Shown piece by piece: positions 35,271 through 43,872 of a DNA stretch of 64,000 nucleotides; position 1 is the stretch's first letter; every line of letters begins with the position of its first letter. Source of the stretch: Micavibrio sp. TMED2. Its GTDB lineage: Bacteria; Pseudomonadota; Alphaproteobacteria; TMED2. The notes under the pieces are model-generated. The model was not told where the DNA came from. It was given only the letters and a program-made list of their open reading frames with translations, and made no database searches. The position numbers and the translations under genes were made by a program. The DNA is taken from contig NHBH01000009.1 of assembly GCA_002168225.1 (NCBI GenBank), positions 721,115 through 785,114 of the forward strand. Direction: 5' to 3'.

Positions 35271-36764
35271 TCAGACCCGAACGTCGACTTGATCTTCTGT
35301 GATAATTTCAATGGAACCGGACAGATCGACGAGTTCTTCCGCGTCGCTGCCGATGCTGCCATCGGCGGTCCCGTTGTTACTGTTATTGGCCTGGTTGCTG
35401 TCGCCATGGGCGTTGCCGCCATCACGGAGCGAAAATTCCAGACCACCGCTTTCCAGCTGGATACCTGCATCCTGCAGGGATTTCTCCAGTGTCCGACTGT
35501 CATGGCGGAGCATGTCGAGGGTTTCGGGACGGTCGGCAATCAACTTGCCGCGGACCGATCCTTCCTTGTCGAAGGTCAACTCCACATCAACCGAGCCTAG
35601 GGTTGACGGCTGCAACTGGATGCGCAGCTGGGTCTGGCCTTGAGTGACCGCATTCCGCAGATGGACATTCACCTGCATGGTTGCCGGGTTCATGGGCGCG
35701 CGGGATGGGGTGCTGGCCGCCAGCATGTTCTGGAAGCTGGCCTGTGTATTATTGAGATTGGCCGCGTTCTGAGCGGCATTGGTCAGGCCGTCCTGATTGC
35801 TCGGCGGACCGAACGGGCTGTCACCGAAAGCGCCCTGTCCGGATGAGCGGCCACCGGTATTGCCCGAGTGGACATCAGGGCCATTGACGCTGGCAAGCTG
35901 CGCCTGTGCATTCAGATTGATCGGCCCGGTGCCGGCCTGACCATTGGTTGTGGTCGGCGTTACCGGCATTGCGGTTGCGGCCACATCCAGCCCGTCACCG
36001 TCTTCCGGTTCGGCGCCTTCCTCGGTGGCGGCGATACGGGCATCACGGGCTTGCAAACGGTCGGCAAGGCGCTTGTCAGCTACCTGACGCTCATGGCCCA
36101 AAGAATCCGGATCAAGGGTTTCGCCGTCAGCATCAGCAGCCTGTGTCAGGGAACCGGCTGCTGCCGCCTGTGCATCATCGGCATTGTCACCATCTGAAGC
36201 CTCGCCATCGGTCAGCGAAATATCAAGTGAGGTATCAAGCTCTTCCCCAGCGCTGTCTTCGGACAGGGCGCTTTGCAGGATCGCCAGCAGTTCTTCCTCG
36301 GTCAGCGGCTCACCGTCATTGGTGCTGACGGCTGTTACCAGCTTCTGCAGGGCGGCAAGGTCTTCCGCCAGACGGTCATAATCGATCAGCTTGAGAATGC
36401 CCGGATCAATGTCGCCGAGATCAACCGGCTGGTTATTGGCATTGGCAAATATCTGGTTGTAGAGCAGGGACAGCGGGGTGGTTTCATCAGCCGATGTCAC
36501 CTGCTGACGGAATGACAGACCGGACGACAAATCCGTCTGGGAAAGAATTGCCGGGGACAGAAACTCGCCCAGCAGCACATTGGTGTCGCCGGAAGCGATC
36601 TCGCCAGCTTCTTCCAGTTCGGCAAGCTGGGACTGTAGCAGGCCGAGGAAGTCAGACAGGGCGGCAGCGTCACGCTCACCATTCTGTACTGATTGCGACA
36701 ATGACCGGAGCGATGCCTGATCGGCACTGCCCAGCATATCCAGTAAATTACCCAGTCCTTGCAT
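35271..36764 (-). CDS. fliK: Flagellar hook-length control protein FliK
   Basis: Hook ruler (497 aa). The N-terminal half is low-complexity acidic/Ala-rich. The conserved C-terminal domain (about 355-450) contains LRIQLQPSTLGSVDVELTFD and LRHDSRTLEKSLQDAGIQ. This is the Flg_hook domain that switches export specificity via FlhB. The ATG has gagg 7 bases upstream. A GTG 4 codons earlier is possible. It heads an operon with flgD and flgE behind a sigma-54 promoter. Confidence 0.9.
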   Translation of the reverse strand: MQGLGNLLDMLGSADQASLRSLSQSVQNGERDAAALSDFLGLLQSQLAELEEAGEIASGDTNVLLGEFLSPAILSQTDLSSGLSFRQQVTSADETTPLSLLYNQIFANANNQPVDLGDIDPGILKLIDYDRLAEDLAALQKLVTAVSTNDGEPLTEEELLAILQSALSEDSAGEELDTSLDISLTDGEASDGDNADDAQAAAAGSLTQAADADGETLDPDSLGHERQVADKRLADRLQARDARIAATEEGAEPEDGDGLDVAATAMPVTPTTTNGQAGTGPINLNAQAQLASVNGPDVHSGNTGGRSSGQGAFGDSPFGPPSNQDGLTNAAQNAANLNNTQASFQNMLAASTPSRAPMNPATMQVNVHLRNAVTQGQTQLRIQLQPSTLGSVDVELTFDKEGSVRGKLIADRPETLDMLRHDSRTLEKSLQDAGIQLESGGLEFSLRDGGNAHGDSNQANNSNNGTADGSIGSDAEELVDLSGSIEIITEDQVDVRV

Positions 36765-36805
36765 AGCCAACCTCACGAATGGCGTTATAAGTCATAGCTA
36801 CTAAT

Positions 36806-36820
36806 GCAAGTGCCGGGCCA
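36806..36820 (-). promoter_or_regulatory. Sigma-54 promoter of fliK-flgD-flgE
   Basis: Minus-strand TGGCCCGGCACTTGC, with one mismatch to TGGCAC-N5-TTGC. The predicted start is about 31 bases before the fliK ATG. Confidence 0.85.
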
Positions 36821-36861
36821 GTTGTGGATTGTCGGTGTAATTTATTGTTTTGAAACATGAA

Positions 36862-36887
36862 AAAAGCCGCTCAAGGGAGCGGCTTTT
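36862..36887 (-). terminator. Terminator of flgI-flgJ-flgN
   Basis: Eleven-base perfect stem aaaagccgctc / gagcggctttt with a 4-base loop and flanking A/T tract. It lies between the flgN stop and the fliK promoter, separating the two operons. Confidence 0.88.
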
Positions 36888-36909
36888 GTTCGGAAACGGC
36901 GGGGTAGTA

Positions 36910-37419
36910 TCAAAGCTCTTCGTCAATGCTGACCGCGCCGGAATTCTTGGGGTTCTTTTCCGGCGGCGTTGCTTCCTCGGTATAGGCATCGCTAGTGGCA
37001 ACAGCCTTGCGGGCGGCTTCAATGATCGTGTCGATGATCGAGCGGGTACCACGCCGGGCGGTATCAACCTGCCGGTCATTGTCTTCCATGCTGACATCAA
37101 GCCGCTGGGCTGCGGCACGCAAAGCCTGCTGCATTTCCTCGGGCAGTTGCTTGATTTCGGTCTGACGCTTTTGCAGGCGACCGACCAGTGACTGGTACTC
37201 GGTGGCCAGATCGACCTTGTCTGCCTGCAATTCGGTAAAGCGCTGGAAGTCGTGCTGATGGATCGCGTCGGTTTCCTCGTCCAGCAGGTCGGCAAGGTCT
37301 TCCATCAGGATGATGGCATCATCAATGCGCTGCTCGATTGGTACTGACTGGCGACCTGCGGGGCGCTTGCTCTGGTTGTCAGTTTGGCCATCAGGCTGTG
37401 TCGTGTCTGTGTCAGTCAT
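36910..37419 (-). CDS. flgN: FlgN-like flagellar chaperone
   Basis: 169-residue helical protein. After a disordered N terminus, residues about 28-130 form a long coiled coil (IDDAIILMEDLADLLDEETDAI and following). FlgN is the export chaperone for FlgK and FlgL. Its place at the end of flgI-flgJ and its helical pattern support this. Sequence identity in this family is usually low, so the call rests partly on context. The start overlaps the flgJ stop (ATGA). Confidence 0.75.
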   Translation of the reverse strand: MTDTDTTQPDGQTDNQSKRPAGRQSVPIEQRIDDAIILMEDLADLLDEETDAIHQHDFQRFTELQADKVDLATEYQSLVGRLQKRQTEIKQLPEEMQQALRAAAQRLDVSMEDNDRQVDTARRGTRSIIDTIIEAARKAVATSDAYTEEATPPEKNPKNSGAVSIDEEL

Positions 37420-37787
37420 TGTTGGACCCCTCCGGTCTCCTGAATTGACAAAAGCTGGCGCTTGACTGCATCGGCGATCCCCAGGCCGCCGTTATCGGCC
37501 ATCATCCGACCGTATTCCTCAACCAGCATACTGCGATACATTTCTTCCGAGAAGCCGCCACCAAAGGGGCCATCGGTTTTAAGGCCGGCAAACATCGGCT
37601 GCAGCATCTGGCTCAGCACCATGGCCTCGAACTTCTTGGAGGCGGCATCGATACCGGCCATCTTTTCCGCATCAACATTGCCGCCGCGGGCGAGCGGCTT
37701 GGCACCGTTCAATTCACGCAGTGCGCGGCTGGTATCGGCCTGACCCATGGCGCTGAGTGCGGTTTGCGGGTTCAGCAACTGATCCAT
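37416..37787 (-). CDS. flgJ: Rod-binding protein FlgJ (N-terminal type)
   Basis: 123-residue rod scaffold with only the FlgJ N-terminal domain (motif KKFEAMVLSQMLQPMF and EEMYRSMLVEEYGRMM). The muramidase domain of enteric FlgJ is absent, as is common in Alphaproteobacteria. It is tightly coupled: its ATG overlaps the flgI stop (TGATG). Confidence 0.92.
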   Translation of the reverse strand: MDQLLNPQTALSAMGQADTSRALRELNGAKPLARGGNVDAEKMAGIDAASKKFEAMVLSQMLQPMFAGLKTDGPFGGGFSEEMYRSMLVEEYGRMMADNGGLGIADAVKRQLLSIQETGGVQQ

Positions 37788-38962
37788 CAGATGATCTCCA
37801 GATCGGCCTGCAGGGCACCCGCAGCCTTGATCGACTGCAGGATTGTGATGATATCCCGTGGACCAACGCCGAGGGCATTCAAGCCTTCAACCAACTGCTG
37901 CAGCGTGACGCCTTCCTCAAGTACGGTCAGGCGCTGATCGGCATCGGTGTCGATCTCAAGCTCGGTACGTGGCACGACCACCGTATCGCCGGTTTCGGAG
38001 AACGGGTTGGGCTGCGACACCTGCGGGGTCTCGGTAATGCGGATGGTCAGGTTGCCCTGTGCGATCGCGACCGTGCTGATCCGCACATTGGCACCCATAA
38101 CGATAACCCCAGAGGTTTCATCAACCACCACGCGGGCGATCTGGTCCGGGCTGACCCGCAGGTTCTCAACATCCGCCATCAGGGAGACGAGGTCACCGGC
38201 ATATTGTTCGGGCACGGTCAGCACGACGCTGGATGGGTCCTTGGCGAAGGCCGCAGCACTGTTCAGCCGGGCATTGATCACCTGAGCGATACGCAGGGCG
38301 GTGGTGAAATCCGGATTGCGCAGGGACAGGGTCATCTGGGTCATTTCATTGAGCTCGAACTCGACCTCGCGCTCGACAATGGCGCCACCCGGCACGCGAC
38401 CGGAGGTGGGGACGCCACGCACGATGCTGGCGGCATCACCCTGCGCGACAATCGCTGCCGTTGCGACCGGACCTTGCGCTACGGCATAGACCTCGCCATC
38501 GGCACCGAGCAGCGGGGTTACGACCAGCGTGCCGCCGAGCAGATCCTCGGCATCGGCGAGGGAGGAGACCTGTACGTCGATTTCATCACCCTGACGAGCA
38601 AATGGCGGCAGGGTGGCGGTCACCATGACGGCTGCCACGTTATCGGTGGAAAGATTGATGCCGCGTGTGTTGACGCCGAGGCGCTCCAGCATGCTGACCA
38701 GACTTTCCTCGGTGAACGGCGCATTGTTCAGGCTGTCACCGGTACCGTTGAGACCAACCACAAGGCCATAACCGACCAAAAGGTTCTCCCGCACGCCTTC
38801 AAAGCGCACGATATCCTTCACCCGGCTTTGCAGCGCCTGTGCGGCGGCCGGCAGCGGCTGGAATGATATGGTGGTCACGGCCATCGCAAGAACGCTGACG
38901 CCGACAAATGCAGACCGGATAAGCTGGCTAATCTTCATAGTATTTCGTTCCGATGCGATCAT
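37787..38962 (-). CDS. flgI: Flagellar P-ring protein FlgI
   Basis: P-ring subunit (391 aa) exported by Sec. An N-terminal signal peptide (about 10-42, ending PAAAQA) precedes SRVKDIVRFEGVRENLLVGYGLVVGLNGTGDS. The rest matches FlgI throughout, ending in LQADLEII. The upstream ATG is chosen because aaggag lies 8 bases before it. A second ATG 8 codons later is an alternative. A sigma-54 promoter lies about 40 bases upstream. Confidence 0.95.
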   Translation of the reverse strand: MIASERNTMKISQLIRSAFVGVSVLAMAVTTISFQPLPAAAQALQSRVKDIVRFEGVRENLLVGYGLVVGLNGTGDSLNNAPFTEESLVSMLERLGVNTRGINLSTDNVAAVMVTATLPPFARQGDEIDVQVSSLADAEDLLGGTLVVTPLLGADGEVYAVAQGPVATAAIVAQGDAASIVRGVPTSGRVPGGAIVEREVEFELNEMTQMTLSLRNPDFTTALRIAQVINARLNSAAAFAKDPSSVVLTVPEQYAGDLVSLMADVENLRVSPDQIARVVVDETSGVIVMGANVRISTVAIAQGNLTIRITETPQVSQPNPFSETGDTVVVPRTELEIDTDADQRLTVLEEGVTLQQLVEGLNALGVGPRDIITILQSIKAAGALQADLEII

Positions 38963-38997
38963 TTCGCATACTCCTTCTCACACCCGGCAGACCATAT

Positions 38998-39012
38998 GCG
39001 AGAATTGTGCCA
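38998..39012 (-). promoter_or_regulatory. Sigma-54 promoter of flgI-flgJ-flgN
   Basis: Minus-strand TGGCACAATTCTCGC: a perfect -24 (TGGCAC) and a -12 with one mismatch (TCGC for TTGC). The predicted start is about 25 bases before the flgI ATG. Confidence 0.82.
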
Positions 39013-39208
39013 GATTGGCGGCGGCGGGAAACTGCCGATTGCTGGGCTATTGTGGCCACAATCGGAATAATCCCCACAGGGCGGCAGTTTTTGCCCCTTT
39101 AATCCTGCCCCGACGCACTCCATACTAATGACATGAGTTTGTCTTGGCGTGGTTGCCATGGCGTGCATCGGGCACCCGCAAAGATCACGCCGGTTGGTAA
39201 GGAATATT

Positions 39209-39649
39209 ATGAGCATCGATCGGATCGGCAAGACCGGCTCCACCAGTACCGCACGGTCCAAGAAGACCGAGCGGAAGGGCGATGCTGCGGGTTTTTCCAA
39301 ACTGCTCGGTGGGGCCGATGAGGTTGAGGCATCCGGCAGTGCCGCCGCAGGCGGTGTCGGATCGGTTACCGGCCTCGATGCCATCCTTGCCCTGCAACAG
39401 GTCAATCCCGATGCCAGCGGTCGACAGAAGGCCCGTCAACGCGGCGAGCGTATTCTCGGTGCGTTGGAACGGTTGCGCGATGATATCCTGATCGGGCGTA
39501 TCTCGGCTGGTACCATGCAGACGCTGAGCGCCGAAGTGGCGCAGGCGCGTGGCCAGGTAAACGATCCCAAGCTGACCGCCGTACTCGATGAAATCGACCT
39601 GCGGGCACAGGTCGAACTGGCCAAAATCGAAATGAACCGCCGCGGCTGA
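39209..39649 (+). CDS. fliX: Flagellar assembly regulator FliX
   Basis: FliX (146 aa), the alphaproteobacterial trans-acting factor that couples early flagellar assembly to FlbD activity. Family features are the N-terminal MSIDRIGKTGSTS, a hydrophobic LDAILALQQV segment near residue 60 and the helical C-terminal region RGERILGALERLRDDILIG and DEIDLRAQVELAK. The ATG has aagga 6 bases upstream. It is divergent from flgI. Together with flbD it explains the sigma-54 regulon of this window. Confidence 0.88.
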   Translation: MSIDRIGKTGSTSTARSKKTERKGDAAGFSKLLGGADEVEASGSAAAGGVGSVTGLDAILALQQVNPDASGRQKARQRGERILGALERLRDDILIGRISAGTMQTLSAEVAQARGQVNDPKLTAVLDEIDLRAQVELAKIEMNRRG

Positions 39650-39707
39650 CGAAAAAGTCGTTCAAAAACAGTAGCCTGCGCAATTGTTACCGGCTGCCTT
39701 TGAATCC

Positions 39708-39736
39708 TTGCGATATGCGGGGAGCGCTCCTATACT
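39708..39736 (+). promoter_or_regulatory. Housekeeping-type promoter of dksA
   Basis: TTGCGA and TATACT separated by exactly 17 bases, about 50 bases upstream of dksA. The two hexamers match the sigma-70 consensus at 4 and 5 of 6 positions. Confidence 0.65.
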
Positions 39737-39784
39737 CCGCGCGCTTTTCGTACCCCCACATCAAAGCGTGAGATATCAGTACCG

Positions 39785-40240
39785 ATGGTCCAGGCCGATA
39801 CTAAAGAAGCTGCTAAAAAATCATCCAAGGTTGCCGTCCCTGAAGGGTATGACCCCAGTGAGGACAAGGAGTTCATGAGCCCGGTCATGCTGGCTTATTT
39901 CCACCAGAAGCTGCTGGACTGGAAAGCCGAGTTGGTCCGCGAATCCAGTGAGACACTTGTCAGCCTCCAGGATGGTGGCTTGCAAGAGCCGGACATTGCC
40001 GATCGTGCCTCCGCTGAAACCGATCGCGCCCTTGAGCTCCGCACCCGTGACCGCGCCCGCAAGCTGATCTCCAAGATCGATGCTGCGATCCGCCGGATCG
40101 AGGATGACGAGTTCGGTTATTGCGAAGTGACCGGTGAACCGATCTCCATCAAGCGCCTTGAAGCCCGCCCGATTGCGACCATGACCCTGGAAGCGCAGGA
40201 GCAGCACGAGCGCCGCGAACGTACCCAGCGCGACGACTGA
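39785..40240 (+). CDS. dksA: RNA polymerase-binding transcription factor DksA
   Basis: DksA (151 aa), the ppGpp cofactor that binds the RNA polymerase secondary channel. A coiled coil (about 40-105) has the tip region around DRASAETDRALELRTRDR. The globular end reads FGYCEVTGEPISIKRLEARP. Only one Cys is present where the E. coli protein has four zinc ligands, the Cys-poor form known from other Alphaproteobacteria. It has its own promoter and terminator, so it seems to be a housekeeping gene inside the motility cluster. Confidence 0.93.
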   Translation: MVQADTKEAAKKSSKVAVPEGYDPSEDKEFMSPVMLAYFHQKLLDWKAELVRESSETLVSLQDGGLQEPDIADRASAETDRALELRTRDRARKLISKIDAAIRRIEDDEFGYCEVTGEPISIKRLEARPIATMTLEAQEQHERRERTQRDD

Positions 40241-40279
40241 TCCTGCCGGATAAAGGTCAGGGACATATCAGACAAAGGT

Positions 40280-40313
40280 AAAGCGGCGATCCGTTCTGGA
40301 TCGCCGCTTTTTC
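40280..40313 (+). terminator. Terminator of dksA
   Basis: Thirteen-base perfect stem aaagcggcgatcc / ggatcgccgcttt with a 5-base loop and a T tail. It lies between convergent dksA and flgH and may serve both. Confidence 0.9.
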
Positions 40314-40371
40314 TATTCCCGTGGGTATGAGAGGGGGCTTGAGGCTGCTTTCAGGTGAGGGGGCAAGAGCC

Positions 40372-41172
40372 TCAGAACGGGAATAGTATGTCGTAGACCT
40401 GCTGGCCGTAACGTGGCTGCTGGACATCAGAGATATGGCCTTTGCCGCCATAAGACAGGCGCGCCTCGGCAATTTTCTCATAGGTAATCTGGTTTGATGA
40501 GGTGATGTCTTCCGGACGAATGACACCGGCCACCTGCAGTTCGCGCAGCTCGAAGTTCACACGCACCTGCTGGCGGCCTTCAATCACCAGATTGCCATTG
40601 GGCAGAACCTGTGTGATCAGGGCGGCAACCCGGAGCTGGATGCTTTCCTCACGCTCGATTGAGCCTGTCCCGGTGCTGTTGGTGTTGCTGCCGAAGTTGA
40701 TCAGGTTGTCCGGGGTTACCGCTTCCGGCAACACATCGCCAAGGCTGGCCTGATAACCGAGCAGGCTGCTCAGATTGGCATCCTCGGAGCTTGAGCGCGT
40801 CCGGCTTGAGCTGTTGTCGAGGGTGGCTTCGTCCTGAATATCAATCGCAACCGTCAGGATATCACCGACCTGCTTGGCCCGCTGATCCCGGAAAAATGCC
40901 CGGGCACCGCTGCGCCAGAGTGAATTGGAATTATATTCCAGCGTCTCGGGCGTTGGCATCGGCAGGGAGACCGGTTGGTAACCTGCAGCCTGATGCGGAT
41001 TGGTAATCGGTGCCATTTCAGGCTCCTGTCCCACATCGGCGAGGCGGTCCGGAATCCCGCAGGCGGTCATACCGAGCATGGCGAGGCCGAGCAGCAGCGG
41101 GGATGTCACCCGTTTGATCTGCAGGCTGCCTGTGCGTCTGACGCTGGTAATCTGTTTTGTCTGCTTCATCAT
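40372..41172 (-). CDS. flgH: Flagellar L-ring lipoprotein FlgH
   Basis: Outer-membrane L-ring subunit (266 aa). A basic N terminus and hydrophobic stretch (about 25-38) lead to a lipobox LGMTAC, with the lipidated Cys near residue 38. Family motifs are NSLWRSGARAFFRDQRAKQVGDI and LVIEGRQQVRVN, and it ends in QVYDILFPF. The ATG-ATG start follows a purine-rich region. Earlier in-frame starts are less likely. It is the last gene of flgF-G-A-H. Confidence 0.94.
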   Translation of the reverse strand: MMKQTKQITSVRRTGSLQIKRVTSPLLLGLAMLGMTACGIPDRLADVGQEPEMAPITNPHQAAGYQPVSLPMPTPETLEYNSNSLWRSGARAFFRDQRAKQVGDILTVAIDIQDEATLDNSSSRTRSSSEDANLSSLLGYQASLGDVLPEAVTPDNLINFGSNTNSTGTGSIEREESIQLRVAALITQVLPNGNLVIEGRQQVRVNFELRELQVAGVIRPEDITSSNQITYEKIAEARLSYGGKGHISDVQQPRYGQQVYDILFPF

Positions 41173-41255
41173 CTTTCTCTTCCCCTCATACATGCGTGTT
41201 GCCATGTCCGATGTTGCCGGGTGGTCATCCCCCGATACCGTCGCCGGCACATCTG

Positions 41256-41882
41256 TTATGGCAGTGCAATCTCCACTGAATTCGGACCGATCGCGATGGC
41301 ATCGACGACGCGGTTGCTGGAAACATTCATTACCCGCAGCACATCACCGCGTGCGGCATTGTCCATGGCCCGGCCCTTAGCGGTGAGTGCGATGCTGCCA
41401 TGGTTCAGGCGGATCGTTACCGGTGCACCGCGTTCAACCACAATAGGCTCGTTCACATCGCTGTCGCGAACCGGGGTATTGGCGCTGACCGCCCGGCGCG
41501 GTGTCATGCCGACCAGATCAGCTTCATTGATCAGGACATCGGCAGTCATGCGTTCGGCGGGCATCTTGATCATAACGATGTCACGCTCGCTGATGATGTC
41601 GCCCTTGCGCATTGGCTCGGCCAGAACCGGAACATTGACGATCGGTATGCTGCGCCCGGTCAGGGTGGTCTCATACACGCTGTCACCATAGGCCGGAGCC
41701 ACCACGGTTGCGGTGAAGCGACCGGAGATCGGATCATGGTTCAGGCGGGTGACGGCAATGCTCGGCTCGATATCCACCGGCAGGGCAATGTTTGCCGCCC
41801 GGTTATCGAGGGTGACGTCCAGATCACCGGCATCGCCAGACATATCGGCGGTAATGGCCTTGACCAGTTCCTGCTCGATCAC
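41256..41882 (-). CDS. flgA: C-terminal FlgA fragment (SAF domain part)
   Basis: The longest intact piece of the interrupted flgA: 208 residues from an in-frame GTG downstream of the TAG. It contains the FlgA/SAF region (VLAEPMRKGDIISERDIVM, ADLVGMTPRRAVSANTPV) and the family C terminus. It lacks a signal peptide, so by itself it would not reach the periplasm. No strong ribosome site is seen before the GTG. Confidence 0.55.
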   Translation of the reverse strand: MIEQELVKAITADMSGDAGDLDVTLDNRAANIALPVDIEPSIAVTRLNHDPISGRFTATVVAPAYGDSVYETTLTGRSIPIVNVPVLAEPMRKGDIISERDIVMIKMPAERMTADVLINEADLVGMTPRRAVSANTPVRDSDVNEPIVVERGAPVTIRLNHGSIALTAKGRAMDNAARGDVLRVMNVSSNRVVDAIAIGPNSVEIALP

Positions 41883-42221
41883 GGCTGAATCCAGAATATT
41901 GGCCGCGCGTTCGATAATTACCCGGTCCAGAGTACTGGCGGGCTACCAGCTGACCCGATAGGCACGGGCGAGGCGACCGAGGGTCCGATAGTCGAACACG
42001 GCGCGACGACCGGGCGCGGGGGCCGGGCTGACCTTTTGTTCCAGCTGTTCGGTTGAAATACCGTCGAACAGGTCGCCCAGGGTAACCTGATCACCTTCGA
42101 CAACGACACGCTGGCGAATTTCTGCCGCATCGGCTCGTACGGTCATGAACAGAACACCACCGATAACCGCCAATGCGAGCATTGTACGGATGACCAGTCG
42201 TCGGATGCGTCGGATGATCAT
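41256..42221 (-). pseudogene. flgA: P-ring chaperone gene flgA interrupted by an in-frame TAG
   Basis: FlgA is the periplasmic chaperone for P-ring (FlgI) assembly. The reading frame begins MIIRRIRRLVIRTM with a Sec signal peptide ending VRADA. It continues through QRVVVEGDQVTLGDLFDG and APAPGRRAVFDYRTL to RAYRVSW, where codon 93 is TAG (41943-41945). In the same frame, without a shift, it resumes PASTLDRVIIERAANIL and continues through the SAF-like FlgA domain to the stop at 41256. Reading through would give 321 codons. One base change (for example CAG to TAG) explains this. TAG is used as a normal stop elsewhere (fliJ, the sugar dehydrogenase), so recoding is unlikely. Either a real nonsense mutation, a sequencing error, or two separately translated parts. 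Confidence 0.8.
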
Positions 42222-42264
42222 GGGGTGGTGTCCTTTTTCGTTCACGTCATGGTGCGATCAGCGC

Positions 42265-43050
42265 TTAGCCGACCTGATTGAGCACGTTGAACATTTCATC
42301 AACGGTCTGGATGACCTTTGAATTCATCTCATAGGCCCGCTGGGCGGTGATCAGATCGGTGATCTCGTTCACCACATCCACATTCGAGCTTTCGAGTGCG
42401 CCCTGTTCGATGGTGCCGAAGCCGACATCACCGGCAAAACCGTCAATCGGATCGCCGGAGGCTTCGGTTACCAGCAGCAGGTTGTCGCCGATGGCTTCCA
42501 GACCATTCGGGTTGGCAAATACGGTCATCTGGATCTGTCCGACCTCGACCAGATCTTCCTGGGCATCAAGTTTGACGAAGACCGAGCCGTTCCGGTTGAT
42601 GTCGATGGCAACGGCATCATCGGGAATGGTAATGCCCGGCTCGACGAGGAAGCCATCAGGGGTAACGATCTCACCCTGATCATTAAGGGCAAAGGCACCG
42701 GAGCGGGTATAGCCGGTCTCACCATTCGGCAATTCCACATTGAAATAGCCGTTACCGTCGATCGCAATGTCGAGCGGGTTTTCGGTGAATTGCAGCTGAC
42801 CCTGCTCAAGGATGCGATAAACCGCACCGGCGCGGACACCGACACCGACCTGAATGCCCGATGGCACCACGGTACCGATATCGGATGAGGTGGCACCCGG
42901 ACGCCGGACGTTCAGGTATAACAGGTCCTGAAATTCCGCCCGCTGGCGTTTGAAGCCGGTTGTGGTCAGGTTGGCGATGTTGTTCGACATCACCTCCACA
43001 TTCAACTGCTGGGCTAACATGCCGGTGGCGGCAGTATTGAGCGCTTGCAT
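42265..43050 (-). CDS. flgG: Distal rod protein FlgG
   Basis: 261-residue distal rod subunit, the usual FlgG length. Signature N terminus: LNTAATGMLAQQLNVEVMSNNIANLTTTGFKRQRAEFQDL. The C terminus is SSNVDVVNEITDLITAQRAYEMNSKVIQTVDEM. It follows flgF by 78 bases and precedes flgA. Confidence 0.96.
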   Translation of the reverse strand: MQALNTAATGMLAQQLNVEVMSNNIANLTTTGFKRQRAEFQDLLYLNVRRPGATSSDIGTVVPSGIQVGVGVRAGAVYRILEQGQLQFTENPLDIAIDGNGYFNVELPNGETGYTRSGAFALNDQGEIVTPDGFLVEPGITIPDDAVAIDINRNGSVFVKLDAQEDLVEVGQIQMTVFANPNGLEAIGDNLLLVTEASGDPIDGFAGDVGFGTIEQGALESSNVDVVNEITDLITAQRAYEMNSKVIQTVDEMFNVLNQVG

Positions 43051-43128
43051 ATCAGTTTCTCCTCTGGGGTTGCGCCTCGGCTGTCCTGTCTCTCGTCCGG
43101 ATCAGTGGCGCTGGTTCACATCAGTTGC

Positions 43129-43872
43129 TTAGGTCGTGCCGCTCAGCTTGCGGATCGCACGACCGATGCGGTCATGCTCCTGCGTTGCCAGATTTTGTGC
43201 CTGGTTATAGGCGCGGCTGATTTCGATCAGATCGGTCATGCCTTCGATGGCATTCACATTGGAGCTCTCGAGCATCCCCTGCTTGATCTGGGTATCCACA
43301 TTTTCGAGTGGTGGCTCGTCGGTCATGCGCAGGGTGCCGCCCATCGGGGTCATGAACTGTTCGCGATCGAACTGCACAACCTTGATGCGGCCGAGAATGC
43401 CGGTCTCCGATGAAATGGTACCGTCATCGGCAACCCGGATATGGCTGTCACCGTCGGGAATAATGATCTCGTTGTCGTTCTCGTCGAGCACTGTCATACC
43501 GCCACTGGTCACCACCCGGCGGTCACGATCGAGCTGGAAGCTGCCATCGCGGGTATAGGCGCGAGCGCCGCCACCGACATCAATGGCGAAGAAGCCGGGA
43601 CCGTTCAGTGCCAGATCAAGCGGGCCACCGGTCGGCTCAAAGGCACCCTGCCGGAAATCGGTAAAGGTGCCGTAGTCAGAGACCATAGACATGCGCCGCT
43701 GGTTTCTGTCGCGGAACTCCTGTCCCTCCAGCTTCTCGATGTATTCAAGAAACAGCGGTTGGTCCGACTTGAAGCCCGGCGTGTTCATATTCGCCAGATT
43801 ATTCGACAATACATCCATCCGGCGCTGGGTCGCGACCTGACTGGATAAGGCGATATAGCTGGTATTTTCCAT
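43129..43872 (-). CDS. flgF: Proximal rod protein FlgF
   Basis: 247-residue rod protein. The N terminus ENTSYIALSSQVATQRRMDVLSNNLANMNTPGFKSD and C-terminal SSNVNAIEGMTDLIEISRAY are typical FlgF. The ATG at MENTSYIAL was chosen over an in-frame extension of 30 codons with no family similarity. A sigma-54 promoter lies about 110 bases upstream. Confidence 0.94.
   Translation of the reverse strand: MENTSYIALSSQVATQRRMDVLSNNLANMNTPGFKSDQPLFLEYIEKLEGQEFRDRNQRRMSMVSDYGTFTDFRQGAFEPTGGPLDLALNGPGFFAIDVGGGARAYTRDGSFQLDRDRRVVTSGGMTVLDENDNEIIIPDGDSHIRVADDGTISSETGILGRIKVVQFDREQFMTPMGGTLRMTDEPPLENVDTQIKQGMLESSNVNAIEGMTDLIEISRAYNQAQNLATQEHDRIGRAIRKLSGTT

Noticed and set aside
41943..41945. TAG in flgA as recoded sense codon (for example pyrrolysine or suppressed amber)
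   Set aside because: TAG ends other genes normally here (fliJ, sugar dehydrogenase) and no special structure follows it; mutation or error is simpler.
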